NCBI RefSeq assembly: GCF_003171515.1
Contig: NC_089398.1
Location: 1,736,001-1,800,000, forward strand
Direction: 5' to 3'
DNA from: Pyrenophora tritici-repentis
Taxonomy: Eukaryota > Ascomycota > Dothideomycetes > Pleosporales > Pleosporaceae
Length of the DNA stretch: 64,000 nucleotides
The position numbers and the translations under genes were made by a program. The notes beneath the pieces are model-generated. The model saw only the letters and a program-made list of their open reading frames with translations, was not told the origin of the DNA and made no database searches. This document shows positions 54,495 to 64,000 of the stretch, piece by piece; position 1 is the first letter of the stretch, and each line of letters begins with the position of its first letter.

Positions 54495-56522
54495 ATGGGC
54501 GACTCGTATCGACCTCGACGACACAGTCGCGACCGTCCACTGGCGGATCGCATGACCTTCACCGGCGGAGATGGTGACAGCTATCGACCCGGCGGTTCGC
54601 GCAATGGCAATCAGTCTCAGTTTACATTTGAGCACAGTCATCAGGCCCCGCGCTTCCCCCCTGACTCGTCTTCTGACATGCGCGACTCTGGTCCTGCCTC
54701 GTCGAGAAGGCGCGGAGGCCGTGGTGGTCGTGGTGGGGCGTCCTATCGACCCGACTACACCAACGGCTTTCGTCGAGGTAGGGGTGGCTTCAAGAAGACT
54801 GCCCCTCACGAACGCGCTTTACTTACCCATCGCGACGCCGGCACCCCTGAGCGCGCCCTTGGTGTTGCTGACGGATCACACCGTTTCAACAACCCAGACG
54901 ACATGTCTGACGACGAAGAAGCCGACATGGACGTCGAGAGCGACCAAGACGGCGAATCCAGTGAAGCGCGAGAGGCAAAGACTGCCCGCACCCAAGCCAA
55001 GCGTGCTGACGGTGACTCGGTTCCCAAATGGTCAAATCCTGATCCATACACTGTGTTGCCCCCTCCAGATGAAACCACGGGCAAGAAGCGCGATGTAGTG
55101 AAGCTTATCCGCAAAACCAGAAATGCAGATGCTGAGAAGGCAGCCGGTCACAACTCAGTTGTTGCCAACGATGATTTCATCTCATTCGACAACGATCCCG
55201 AGGAGGACGAACCTGCACGTGGCTCATTGAATGAGATGACACACCTTCAGAACACTGTCAATGGAGGACAACAACCGCCAACTGACCCCTGGGCCCCCCG
55301 TACCCGAGGTAATAATAAGCGTAAGGCCACATCAGGTGGCGTTGTTGATGACTGGCTACCGCTCCCCAATCAGACCTCGACGCCTTGGCTTTCCGCTGAA
55401 GATGTCTATGTTCATCTCTCTGGCGAGCCTGACAAGTGGTAAGTCTCTAATCAACATGGAGCCCTGAGTCTGGAATCCTTTTACTGATATGATACAGGCT
55501 TCATAACGAAATCCTTGACTTCTATGACTTCGTTGCGCCCAAGGCATACGAGCACGATCAACGCAACAGGCTAGTCAACCGCATCAACAGCGCATTGGGC
55601 CAACGCAGGTTCGCCCATGACAACGGACGTCTCCTCTGCTTTGGCTCCTTCCCAGTAGGACTCTACTTGCCTACGGCTGACCTGGATCTTGTCTACGTCT
55701 CTGATAGGCACTACAGGGGCGGCGAACCTGTCATCGATGTGTCCGATAGAAAAGCTAGCAAGGGCATACTCTTCAAAGCCGCCAGGAGGCTGAAAGACAC
55801 CGACATTCCCCAGGGCTACGCCCAAGTCATCAACGCAAAGGTCCCTATCATCAAGTTCCAGGATAAGTTGACCAAACTTCAAGTCGACATTTCCTTTGAA
55901 AACCTGAGCGGAGTGCAGGCCCAAGCCACATTTGTCGAGTGGAAAGCCAAGTACCCCGACATGATATACATGGTCGCTCTCATGAAACAGTTTCTTGTCA
56001 TGCGTGGACTGAATGAAGTTCACACGGGTGGGATTGGCGGCTACAGCATTATTTGTTTGATAGTCAGCTACCTTCAGCTTGAGAAGAAGCCGGAAAACCT
56101 TGGAGAGTGCTTCTTGGGATTCCTCAAGTATTACGGCAACTTTGACCTGGCTAGATATCGCATCCAGATGAATCCTCCTGGCCTTGTTGAAAAGGTAAGT
56201 CACTATCAACGCCCCAACCCAACATCTGCAGTACGAAATTTGTTAACACCTGCAGACCGCTTATGGCATCGATGGCCGCCCGGAAAAGTACGACGGCCTC
56301 TCCATCCAGGACCCGAACCGCCCAGAGAACAACATTTCCGGTGGATCACATCGAGCCCGGGTTGCATTCGATGCGTTCAAGGAAGCATACCTCACCCTGC
56401 AAGACCGCATTGATGCTACTCGCTCAGGCCAAAACATCGGCCCCAGTATCCTTGGATGTGTGTTGGGTGGCAACTACGAGTCTTACGCCAATCAACGATA
56501 TCACCTCCGAGCCCTCCAGTGA
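54495..56522 (+). CDS. trf4: Non-canonical poly(A) polymerase Trf4/Cid14-type (TRAMP)
   Basis: Exons 54495-55438, 55498-56194 and 56256-56522 give 635 residues. The first 310 residues are disordered, with RGG-like (RRRGGRGGRGG) and acidic parts. The catalytic domain has LLCFGSFPVGLYLPTADLDL, the Gly-Ser plus DxD signature of nucleotidyltransferases, with the third carboxylate in KLQVDISFEN. The PAP-associated domain includes GGIGGYSIICLIVSYLQL and ENLGECFLGFLKYYGNFDLA. It adds short A tails to aberrant nuclear RNAs for the exosome. The stop TGA at 56520 overlaps a good donor (CA/GTGAGT). A splice to 56665 would replace the last residue with about 25 more ending at 56743, so the true C-terminus is uncertain. 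Confidence 0.92.
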
Positions 56523-57986
56523 GTATAAATGCGCTGAATTTGAAGTGGGATGGTTTGCGTGGTGCTTTACTTTGAGCGTTCAAGGCGTTGCATTTCTGTT
56601 TGCTACTTTATATCTGCCTGTCGTTTCGGAACCCCCCTAGGACTCAACTCACATCCCCATCTAGCCAAGGCCAGGATCCCATGGAAATCGACAACATCGT
56701 CTACAAGGCGACGACCATGCATCTCAGGCGTAGTGGGTACTGAGTGGCACAGCACATTTCCAAGGAGCAGCAAAGACGCCAACCGATGCTTTGGAACTAC
56801 TGGAACGGGAACCGCAATAGCTCGCAGGATGATCAGCCTCAAAGTATGGGAGTATGGCACAAGGTGTGAATGTGGACTGGATAGGCGAGTACGAATGCTT
56901 CGGCACGGTCTACTCACATTCGAACAGGCGTAGGGCGGTGTGCTTTTTTGTTTTTCAACGCCTTCGTACGATTAGATACCCACACACTCGAGGCGTTTTT
57001 TGGTGGCTATCTGCGTGTCTCCTCTGGATCAACCTTATCGACCGGAATAAGGGACCCGCGCACGCAACCATCGTGATCTCCCACCAGACCTCGACGCAGC
57101 TACCCGGGTCCTTTTTTTCGTCACCGACGTTGATTCTGTCCGAAAAAAAGTCCTTTAATCGATTATTACAATCGAGCACGAGACGCACAGCTCAGCCCAT
57201 CGGTATAACGTCCTTTCCCCCAGTGTATATTAGAAATCCCTCATGAGAATAGTCCCCCCTTTTTTTTCCTCATTTCTCTTGTCGCTTTTCTTCTTCCTCT
57301 TCTCCAAACTAACTAACCACTGAGACGACCGCAAAGTCAGTCTCCCACTGCTACACTAACTTATACTAGGGTCCGAGATTGTGTGGTCATTCTTCGCCAA
57401 TGTCAACACTGTCGACGACGTCTTTTCTCATTGAGTTTGGTTCAGGCTTTATGCATGGGCTCGAGGATGAAAGATGTCGTTGGCTTTACATTGACGTTTT
57501 CGACTACTGCCCAATTACCCAAGCAAGTATCCTGGTGTGATGGATATCAGTCGCAGACTCCACTTCCAATCAACCACCTCGACACACTGTACATAGTATT
57601 CTCACCCATATCTACAACGACGAACACATGCACAAGCAGCCTCATAGTTACATAGGTAGGTCAAGGTATTAAGAAGTATTTTTTTCATTCATTGCTGTGC
57701 ATATATGACCGCATGGGGGTATCTAGCCATGATCCTAAGAAAGTGATCTGGCGACTCTCAATCCCATAGCTGATCTCTAAAAAAAAGAAGAGGAATGAGC
57801 TACTCTGCTCCCTGTATCCGCCCGCAATCGCGTCACTGCATGTGAGCGTCCTTCTTTTTCTGCACATATAGGTCACACTTTCTCACGTGTGAGTGTGTAC
57901 TCTGGGGTATCTATCTCTCCCTCTGGGGTGATTCATGGCATCTTTTCTTTTGTAAGTGTGATGGAGACTGCAGTCTTGGACAAGAC
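56523..57986. other. Intergenic region, 1.5 kb
   Basis: May contain a fourth trf4 exon at 56665-56743. A C/T-rich stretch at 57245-57310 (TTTTTTTTCC, CTTCTTCCTC) looks like an untranslated or promoter tract. No other gene found. Confidence 0.45.
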
Positions 57987-59006
57987 TCAATCATCGCCAA
58001 AGACAATGAAGCTCGCCTCTTCAATCTCGTAGTAGGATCCACCGTCCGAGTCTTCATCTTCAGACTCAATGTCCTCCCAGTCGCTATCGCCGTCGTCGTC
58101 TAGGAGCTCGTCGAGGGAGTCGTCGTCTTCAAGTGATGGTGTGTCTTCTTCGTCTTTGGTGTCGAGGTCCACCTCTTCTGTTGCATACATGTGAAGCTCT
58201 ACTTGCGAGGAGGTCTCTTCAGGGTCTTCGGGGGTGTTGTCGTCTTCCTCCGGGTTCTCAACTGTGTATTTGCCTGGCTCGTACCGTGGCGATCTTCTAT
58301 GAAAGTACGGGTTGGGTCTTCCGGGGTGGAAATCAGTGTCTTCGGCAAAAGCTACCGTGGCTGCCTTCTTCTTCGGTTGTGATCGGTCATCCTCATGACT
58401 GCCAACGGTCTCGTTCCAGTAGAGATCCACTGCCTTGGCCGCAGTTTGAATGTAGTCGTATTTTGCTTCAGGATGTTGCGCAGACCATGCAACCTCTTCT
58501 TCGGCCATGGTTTCCAGCTTGGACAGTTCCTTGAGCGTACTGACTTTTCCCTTGGACCACGCGTTGTATACGGTTTCCTGATGGTCTGAGCTGGTGAGGG
58601 TGCATGATGGTGCATGTCCGCCGGCATTTGCAAGGGCTCGTGCCAGGACTTGCATGTACCGAACGTGGATTTCAACGATGCAGACGGGACAACGCGCTTG
58701 TAGCTGATCTGCTGCTATCGGGTGCATCGCGTGTTGGCAAATCGGCGCCACTGGCGAATCGAACGTGCGTACCAGCGACTCAGGACGAGAGGGCGCAACG
58801 TGGCCAGAGATGTCCTCAAAGATGTCTGAGAAGTAGCCAGAGTCCTGGCGTTTGAGCCACTGTTGGAAGTCTTCGTACTCGTGCGCATTAGGAATGAAGC
58901 CTTGCTCGGCCGGCTTGGTGTTGGTGTGCAAGCATTGCCATTTCTTGTACTGCTTCAGCTCGCGCGGCGGCATAATGATGCCTGCCGGAATGTTCGGGTA
59001 AGCCAT
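57987..59006 (-). CDS. Cx1Hx2H...CPVC acidic-tail protein, copy B (intact)
   Basis: Single exon, 339 residues, ATG at 59006 (MAYPNIPAGIIMPP). Unnamed family shared with the frameshifted gene at 25747-27452. The alignable parts are the N-terminal ELKQYKKWQCLHTN/DLRRFKDFQYWRSF block, the putative zinc ligands Cys90-x-His92-x2-His95 with Cys106-x2-Cys109 (RCPVCIVEIH), the helix QETVYNAWSKGKVSTLKELS, and the motif KKKAATVAFAEDTDFHPGRP. The last 100 residues are very acidic (EDEEDTPSLEDDDSLDELLD). No signal peptide or membrane helix. A small zinc module plus acidic tail suggests a nuclear or chromatin-linked protein, but that is a guess. Confidence 0.8.
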   Translation of the reverse strand: MAYPNIPAGIIMPPRELKQYKKWQCLHTNTKPAEQGFIPNAHEYEDFQQWLKRQDSGYFSDIFEDISGHVAPSRPESLVRTFDSPVAPICQHAMHPIAADQLQARCPVCIVEIHVRYMQVLARALANAGGHAPSCTLTSSDHQETVYNAWSKGKVSTLKELSKLETMAEEEVAWSAQHPEAKYDYIQTAAKAVDLYWNETVGSHEDDRSQPKKKAATVAFAEDTDFHPGRPNPYFHRRSPRYEPGKYTVENPEEDDNTPEDPEETSSQVELHMYATEEVDLDTKDEEDTPSLEDDDSLDELLDDDGDSDWEDIESEDEDSDGGSYYEIEEASFIVFGDD

Positions 59007-60490
59007 GGTGGTGTCGTGGGTGCGGATAATATGGCGGTAAAACTTTTGGTGAGTGTTTCTGCTGGTAGACTCCAGTCGCTGCGTGGCAGGTTGTGAAGTC
59101 GTGAAGAGCCGATTGTCGCCCGACTGTTCCCGTCTGGTGAGACCAGCGCAGTTGTGAGGCGCGTGGCGGATGCGCGACTTGTTTGCTTGTGAACGTGATG
59201 GCGGACTCCACGAGTGCGGCGCACACAGATTAGATTACGAGAGCCTTCTATTGGTTGGCAGTCGCGTAAATGGTTGTCGCAGTGCCTTTGCGCAGGTGGT
59301 GAAAGTGAAGGCGGGCTCGGGCCGCTTAACTCCTATTTCACAAACACGAGCGTAAGAATGCTTATGGCCGCCACGGACTGGCGTGAAACTTGGTTTTCTT
59401 GGTTTTCTTGAACGCTGCTCTTTTTGCCACTTGTATGATGTTCGCTGTGCAAACTTCGCGCTCAAACGCGGTACCCAGTGCTGACAAGGTTACCCAATTT
59501 CTCTACTTCGGGGATCTTAGAGTTCCAGAAAGAGGCCATGATTCTAGGGCAAAAATGATCCATTCCTTTCTCTTCGCGGATGTTGGTGAAGGGTTGGCGG
59601 GGTCAGGTATGCCGAGTGGCCTTCACTTGGGCCGGCGTCGGATGCTGATGTGGGGGAGCGGGCTGCTATGAGCGCGGGGCAGACGTGTCTGCTATGAATG
59701 AGTTTGTGGGTTTGCTGCTGGCACTTCACTGTCGATCGCGAGTTGTTTCGCGTCTTCAGTGGGGGTGGGTTTTCTAGGTGTGTGTGTTTGTGTGAAAGGA
59801 ACAAAGGGCGATCGGATGTGGGCTGGGCTTTGATGGTGCCGGCTGCTGTGCGTCATGACCCTGACTCAGGAAATAACCGTGGCTGAGCCTCGATTGAACT
59901 GTGGCGCAGTGCTCTGGACGCTGTCTATCATATCATCAGACCATCGGTATTACAGTAGTCTCACATGCTTCTTGTGCATAAGACGATGTCAGTAATTGCT
60001 TATGGCTTGGCAGTTGGTGTAGTGATCTCATTTTGATAGTGAGGCATTAGATCATGGTGCCCTTCGATCGGTAGTACCGAATTCCAGCTCTTTCTACCTG
60101 CTACCAAGCTTTACATCCCTGAGCATACCCTGTAGCAAACGGGTTCTGCAGACATGCTTGAGTTCAAGTCTATCTGCTTCTTGGTTTATCAAAATCTGTT
60201 TCATCCAGATGGTCAAAAATAAGGGTGTAATCTAGGAGCAAATGCATCTCTCTACTGAAAACTCGTGCATATTGAAACCAACAGCGCATGACCTACTACA
60301 GTTCAAAGCCAAACAAACAGCCTTGCACGAATGCCATTAGATTTATATGACAGTCATCTTCTCTTTATGTCAGAAGAGCCTAAGTAGCCGAGCAAAAATA
60401 GCCCACATTCCAGCCAGCTGAGGTGCGAAAAAAAAGTAGCCTATGCCGGCAAAAAAGATGCGCGAGCCATCAGACTCGAGTACTCAGCTG
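59007..60490. other. Intergenic region, 1.5 kb
   Basis: Upstream of copy B. No gene recognised. Frames in 59160-59890 lack family features and overlap on both strands. Confidence 0.4.
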
Positions 60491-60573
60491 TGGACGGATG
60501 GATGATCGAAATCCAGACCTCCCGCAATTTTGCGTGATGCAAAGCGGGCGCTCTACCACTGAGCTATACGCCC
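60491..60573 (-). tRNA. tRNA-Ala, anticodon TGC, with 11-nt intron
   Basis: Read on the minus strand, the gene folds as a full cloverleaf. The acceptor is GGGCGTA with TCCGTCC (one mismatch, one G-T). The D arm is GCTC-AGTGGTA-GAGC. The anticodon stem CCCGC/GCGGG holds loop TTTGCA...T, with anticodon TGC. An 11-nt insert (TCACGCAAAAT) sits one base 3' of the anticodon, the canonical position for eukaryotic tRNA introns. The T arm is TGGAT-TTCGATC-ATCCA, and the discriminator is A. The length without intron is 72 nt plus any CCA added later. Transcription would be by RNA polymerase III from the internal boxes. Confidence 0.93.
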
Positions 60574-61035
60574 TGTTGATATTGGGATTTTAATTCCTTA
60601 TGCAATATATGACTGTCAACAGCATAACAAAGCAGCTACGTGTGTCGATAAATGGTAGCGGGCCGTATCCTGCAAACTGGAACTGCGAGTGGGGCCCTGG
60701 AACGGCGCGTTGCCGAAAGAACGCCGACCACTGCCCAAACCACGGGTCGATACCAAAATGTCTTGAACAGTCCACGCGTAAACAAAGCCACACTTCCACG
60801 TCCAAATCCCAAAGTCTTAATCATATCTCTGTCGCCAACACAAACACCAAGGATACACATGTAATCCTTGTCTAATCTTGAATTGCCATGGGAAACACGA
60901 CAGTTCACCGGACTGCCAAGACCCTGTCGATCCGCTCCGCCCATGCCATCCCGACACGCGCCTGAAGCCGGCAACACCCTCCACCCAACCCACGCGCATG
61001 GCAGCGTCACTGTACCTCCAACGTCTTGACCGACC
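60574..61035. other. Intergenic region between tRNA-Ala and per1
   Basis: About 460 bp, probably the per1 promoter and leader. Long frames on the minus strand here overlap per1 and have no family features. Confidence 0.45.
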
Positions 61036-62157
61036 ATGAAGTTAGGAATCGCCTCGGCATGGCAAACCACAGCCATCTTCTTCCTCCTCAGCGGCGCCGC
61101 CCAAGCCAGTCTGGGTGACCGACTCCCTGAATTCAAGGCCTGCGTGAAAGTCTGCGAGAGTTCCAATTGCGGCGACAATGCTACTCCGATACGTACGTTT
61201 TTTGCATCTTCCAAAAAAGAACGACGGACGTGTGGTGGGCGTTTGGAAGAATCGAGGGCTGATGATTATGATATGTAGCTTTACACCGTCGGCTCCTCCT
61301 TTGGGACTGTCCCTCTGAATGCGATTATACATGCCAGCATATTATAACTGAGCAACGGCTCGCGCGCGATCCGCCCTACATGCAACCCGTCACGCAATTC
61401 CACGGAAAATGGCCTTTTTACCGCCTCATGGGTATGCAGGAACCGTTTAGTGTCCTCTTCTCTCTGTTCAACTTCCTCGCGCACGACTGGGGCATGTCGC
61501 AGCTGCGCGACAAGATACCGGCATCGTATCCACTGCGGAAATATTATCTCTGGTTTGGCTATGTGGGCCTGGCTAGCTGGACTTTCAGCATGATATTCCA
61601 CACACGCGACTTTGGGTTGACGGAGAAGTTGGATTATTTTGCCGCGGGCGCGAATGTGCTGTATGGGCTTTATTATGCGCCTATTCGTGTGTTTAGGTTG
61701 GACCGCAAGGAGCCCAGGAAACAGAGCTTGTTGAGGCTGTGGACGGGCCTTTGCATCTTGTTGTACACACTGCATGTGTTGTACCTTTCGCTGTGGTCCT
61801 GGGATTACACCTACAACATGGCCGCCAATGTTGCCGTCGGCGTAGTGGCAAACTTGCTCTGGAGCGGGTTTAGCTACGTGCAGTACCAGAAGATTGGACG
61901 GACGTGGGCTGTGTGGCCTGGTCTTTGCGTAGCCTGGATCATCATGGCAATGAGTCTCGAGTTATTGGATTTCCCACCGTGGATGGGCATGATTGATGCG
62001 CACAGTTTGTGGCATCTGGGCACTGTGGTGCCAACGGTTTTATGGTACAAGTGAGTTGCTACATGCCATTACTTGTGGTTCATGAACTAACAGATGATCC
62101 AGCTTCCTCGTTAGAGATGCCCAAGAAGATATAGCAGGTACGCGCAAGGACGGATGA
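61036..62157 (+). CDS. per1: Per1-like GPI-lipid remodelling protein
   Basis: Exons 61036-61192, 61279-62050 and 62103-62157 give 327 residues. A signal peptide is present (MKLGIASAWQTTAIFFLLSG). A cysteine-rich lumenal part follows: FKACVKVCESSNCGDN, then across the splice WDCPSECDYTCQHIITEQR. Seven membrane helices follow. The conserved CREST-superfamily residues are present: His and Asp in FHTRDFGLTEKLDYFAAG, and the HSLWHLGTVVP histidines near the end. Per1 (PGAP3 in animals) removes the sn-2 acyl chain of GPI anchors in the ER/Golgi so that a saturated chain can be added. The short last exon encodes a cytosolic tail, FLVRDAQEDIAGTRKDG. Confidence 0.95.
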
Positions 62158-62457
62158 GAGAGACTCTCTGAGAACTTTACCATCCGAATGTATACCAAGT
62201 ACCGTCGCTTACACATGTTCGTCCCAGGAAAATTGCCTCTTGCCGGATACACTGGCACTGGCGATCGAAAAGATTGAAAGCCCACGCTTTGTTGCCCCCC
62301 TACCAGTCTTACGCATATGCACTACTCGCTCTGTACAAGACACTATAGAATGGTATATTCTTATAGTAAAATTACACAAGGCTACAATACATACAGCTTT
62401 CATATCATATCATTATTCATCAACAGGTGAAAAAAGCAGAAACCATTTTAATATCTC
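62158..62457. other. Intergenic region between convergent per1 and lectin-like genes
   Basis: 300 bp of AT-rich sequence serving both 3' ends. No gene seen. Confidence 0.5.
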
Positions 62458-64000
62458 CTAGTCATCTGGAATCCCCAACGTCCCTCTCGTCCACTCCCCA
62501 CCATTCAACCCCCTCGTAAACGCCGTAATATCATCCCCCTCCGACTGGAAAAACACATACAAACTATCCCACAGCGTCCTACCCCCCCTCCTTCTCCGCA
62601 AACGCCGTAACTGTCAAATGCGTACCCCCCCAACGCCTGCACAGGCCCCGCCGGATCCGTAATCGCAAAACTACTCTCATCCCCAATAGACTCTGTATTC
62701 TCCGCCGCAAACGTAACATTGTACCCGCGAATTGTGCGATCCGCCATCTGCGCGTAGAAATACGTTGTATACCCCAGCGACGTGATGGGGTGGACATTCT
62801 GTATAGCAGCTTTGGTCGCATTTTGCCACGAGTTGATCGGGTGAGTGTCCGTTGATTCGGCGGTAATGTTTGTGTCTTTCCACCACATTTCCACGGTTTT
62901 GGCTTTGTTGCTGAACATGGCGTATGTGGTGTTGCCCTGGCCCCAGCTATAACAGCCCACGCCGGCGTGGGCGTTGAAACCATTCCAGCGCTGGATGTGC
63001 ACCCAGCTGTCGTTTTCTTGGCCAGAGTACCATGCGTATTGCTCAAAGCTAGTTTCGTCGACGGGGAACCAAATGTTCATTCCTTTGGAACCGGCAAAGG
63101 GCTGCGTGTTTGGCGCGCCAGAGAATGTGGGGAATTTGGTGAAGTCGTTGTCACCGTAGAAGTTTCCTTTCCAGCAGGCTTGTAGGCCGACGGTAGGGGC
63201 ATCGTAGGCGGTTAGGTTGAGGGTGTTTAGGGGGCCGGGGGCCCAGATGGAGGAGATGTTCGACTGAACGGTTTGGGCGACTGTATTGGATTTGGTGATG
63301 TAGAATATGTGGAACTTTGATTCACTGTGAGCGAGTACATATATAGGGGTTCTGGGGCCTTACATATTGTGTTTGGTTAATGGCAAAGGAGACGGCGGAT
63401 ATAGGTGTTGCGGGTTTCGCATCGTAAGCCACAGTCTGCGCTTTGGTGCCGCCTACCCATTTCCGGTCCGTCGTATACTGCATGAATCGAATGTCGCCCG
63501 TGTGGTGCTGGAAGTAGAGGGTAAAGATCCTGCGTTGGCCTTTATTCCACGATTCGCCCGCGAGAGCAATTCCCGTGCCGTTGAAGACACCCCTTTTGGA
63601 AAAATACTTTTCGTTGAGAGCGCCGCCAACACAGAACTCCGGGTTTTTTCGACAAACGGGGTTTTTTATTTCATCACTTCCACGCAATATGTCAGCGTCT
63701 TTCGCGGCGGACATGAAATGGGTGGACTTACCTATCTTTTTGCAAACCGAGTCCTAAACCGAGTCCCAATGCTAGGGCCAAGATAGCAATGACGATAAAT
63801 CCGAGAAGAATAGCTAAATTCCGCCTCTTCATACCACATGTTCTCTTATCCTTGGGTCCAGTGGGTATACTAGGTAGAGGTTCCGCGGCTTCAGGGGCAT
63901 CATACGGATCAACGTGTTCCTTGAACCCATATGGTCTTGCATATGGCGGCGCTGTACTCGTATCTTCAGTGGGTGCATATGATGTCGGTCGACCGAACTG
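62458..64000 (-). CDS. Membrane-anchored fucose-lectin-like protein, 5' end outside window, two frameshifts
   Basis: Exons, from the edge: 64000-63732, 63676-63364 and 63314-62458. The visible start is cytosolic and Pro-rich (EPLPSIPTGPKDKR), then one membrane helix (NLAILLGFIVIAILALALGL). It then has a lumenal or extracellular domain of the fungal fucose-specific lectin-like family: FNGTGIALAGESWNKGQRRI, SKFHIFYITKSNTVAQTV region, AYDAPTVGLQACWKGNFYGD, GYTTYFYAQMADRTIRGYNV, AITDPAGPVQALGG. The expected C-terminus (THLTVTAFAEKEGG, then RTLWDSLYVFFQSEGDDITA) is present, but in two other frames. Each shift lies in a seven-G run (plus C at 62625-62631 and 62582-62588), and one base fewer in each restores a continuous frame to the TAG at 62458. 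Whether this is decay or sequencing error is open. Many potential N-glycosylation sites are visible. Confidence 0.82.

Noticed and set aside
59160..59890. Overlapping open frames on both strands upstream of copy B
   Set aside because: None has a family motif, good start context or splice signals linking to others.
60636..61214. 192-codon minus-strand frame overlapping per1 and its promoter
   Set aside because: It overlaps the conserved first exon of per1, starts within it, and shows no recognisable motif.

Overview
The window is nuclear DNA of a filamentous ascomycete, most likely a dothideomycete (Pleosporales-like). Protein genes carry many short GT-AG introns (37 to about 330 nt, most about 50 nt) with CTAAC/CTGAC-like branch points. 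Genes are closely spaced on both strands. Fungal-only families are present: a Zn2Cys6 regulator, an Ist2-type TMEM16 scramblase, a HeLo-pseudokinase, a fungal fucose-lectin-like protein, and Fot1/pogo and hAT transposons. The genus call is an inference from family composition only. All gene models below were assembled by eye, and exon sums were checked for reading frame.

Left part (1-9.7 kb): mitochondrial ribosomal protein mL50, SWR1-complex actin-related protein Arp6, an unrecognised acidic protein, a Zn2Cys6 transcription factor, a small START/SRPBCC-type protein and an MFS monocarboxylate-type transporter. At 10,275-12,128 sits a complete Fot1/pogo element with perfect 55-bp inverted repeats, a TA target duplication and an uninterrupted 550-aa DD35D transposase.

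Centre (12.5-34 kb): a BTB-like protein, an unknown Ser/Thr/Pro-rich protein, the two-cassette helicase Slh1 facing the SNARE Ykt6, a frameshifted C-x-H-x2-H/CPVC protein (copy A), a TMEM16 scramblase, prephenate dehydrogenase Tyr1 facing ribosomal protein uS11 (Rps14), and a metallophosphoesterase.

Right part (35-64 kb): a HeLo-pseudokinase, a secreted subtilase, mitochondrial GatA, and a complete 3,159-bp hAT transposon with a perfect 8-bp target duplication. Its right end lies about 90 bp beyond the stop of a 25-residue metallothionein split over three exons. Then follow a dysferlin-domain peroxin, Pam16 with a single-codon first exon, a Trf4-type poly(A) polymerase, an intact paralogue of copy A (copy B), an intron-containing tRNA-Ala(TGC), the GPI-remodelling protein Per1, and a membrane-anchored lectin-like protein running off the right edge.

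Most genes are unrelated housekeeping functions: mitochondrial translation and import, ribosome quality control, secretion, tyrosine synthesis and RNA surveillance. The accessory content is the two transposons, the metallothionein, the HeLo-pseudokinase and the copy A/copy B family. Copy A and the lectin gene each need two single-base homopolymer corrections to read through. These are either real decay or sequencing error.
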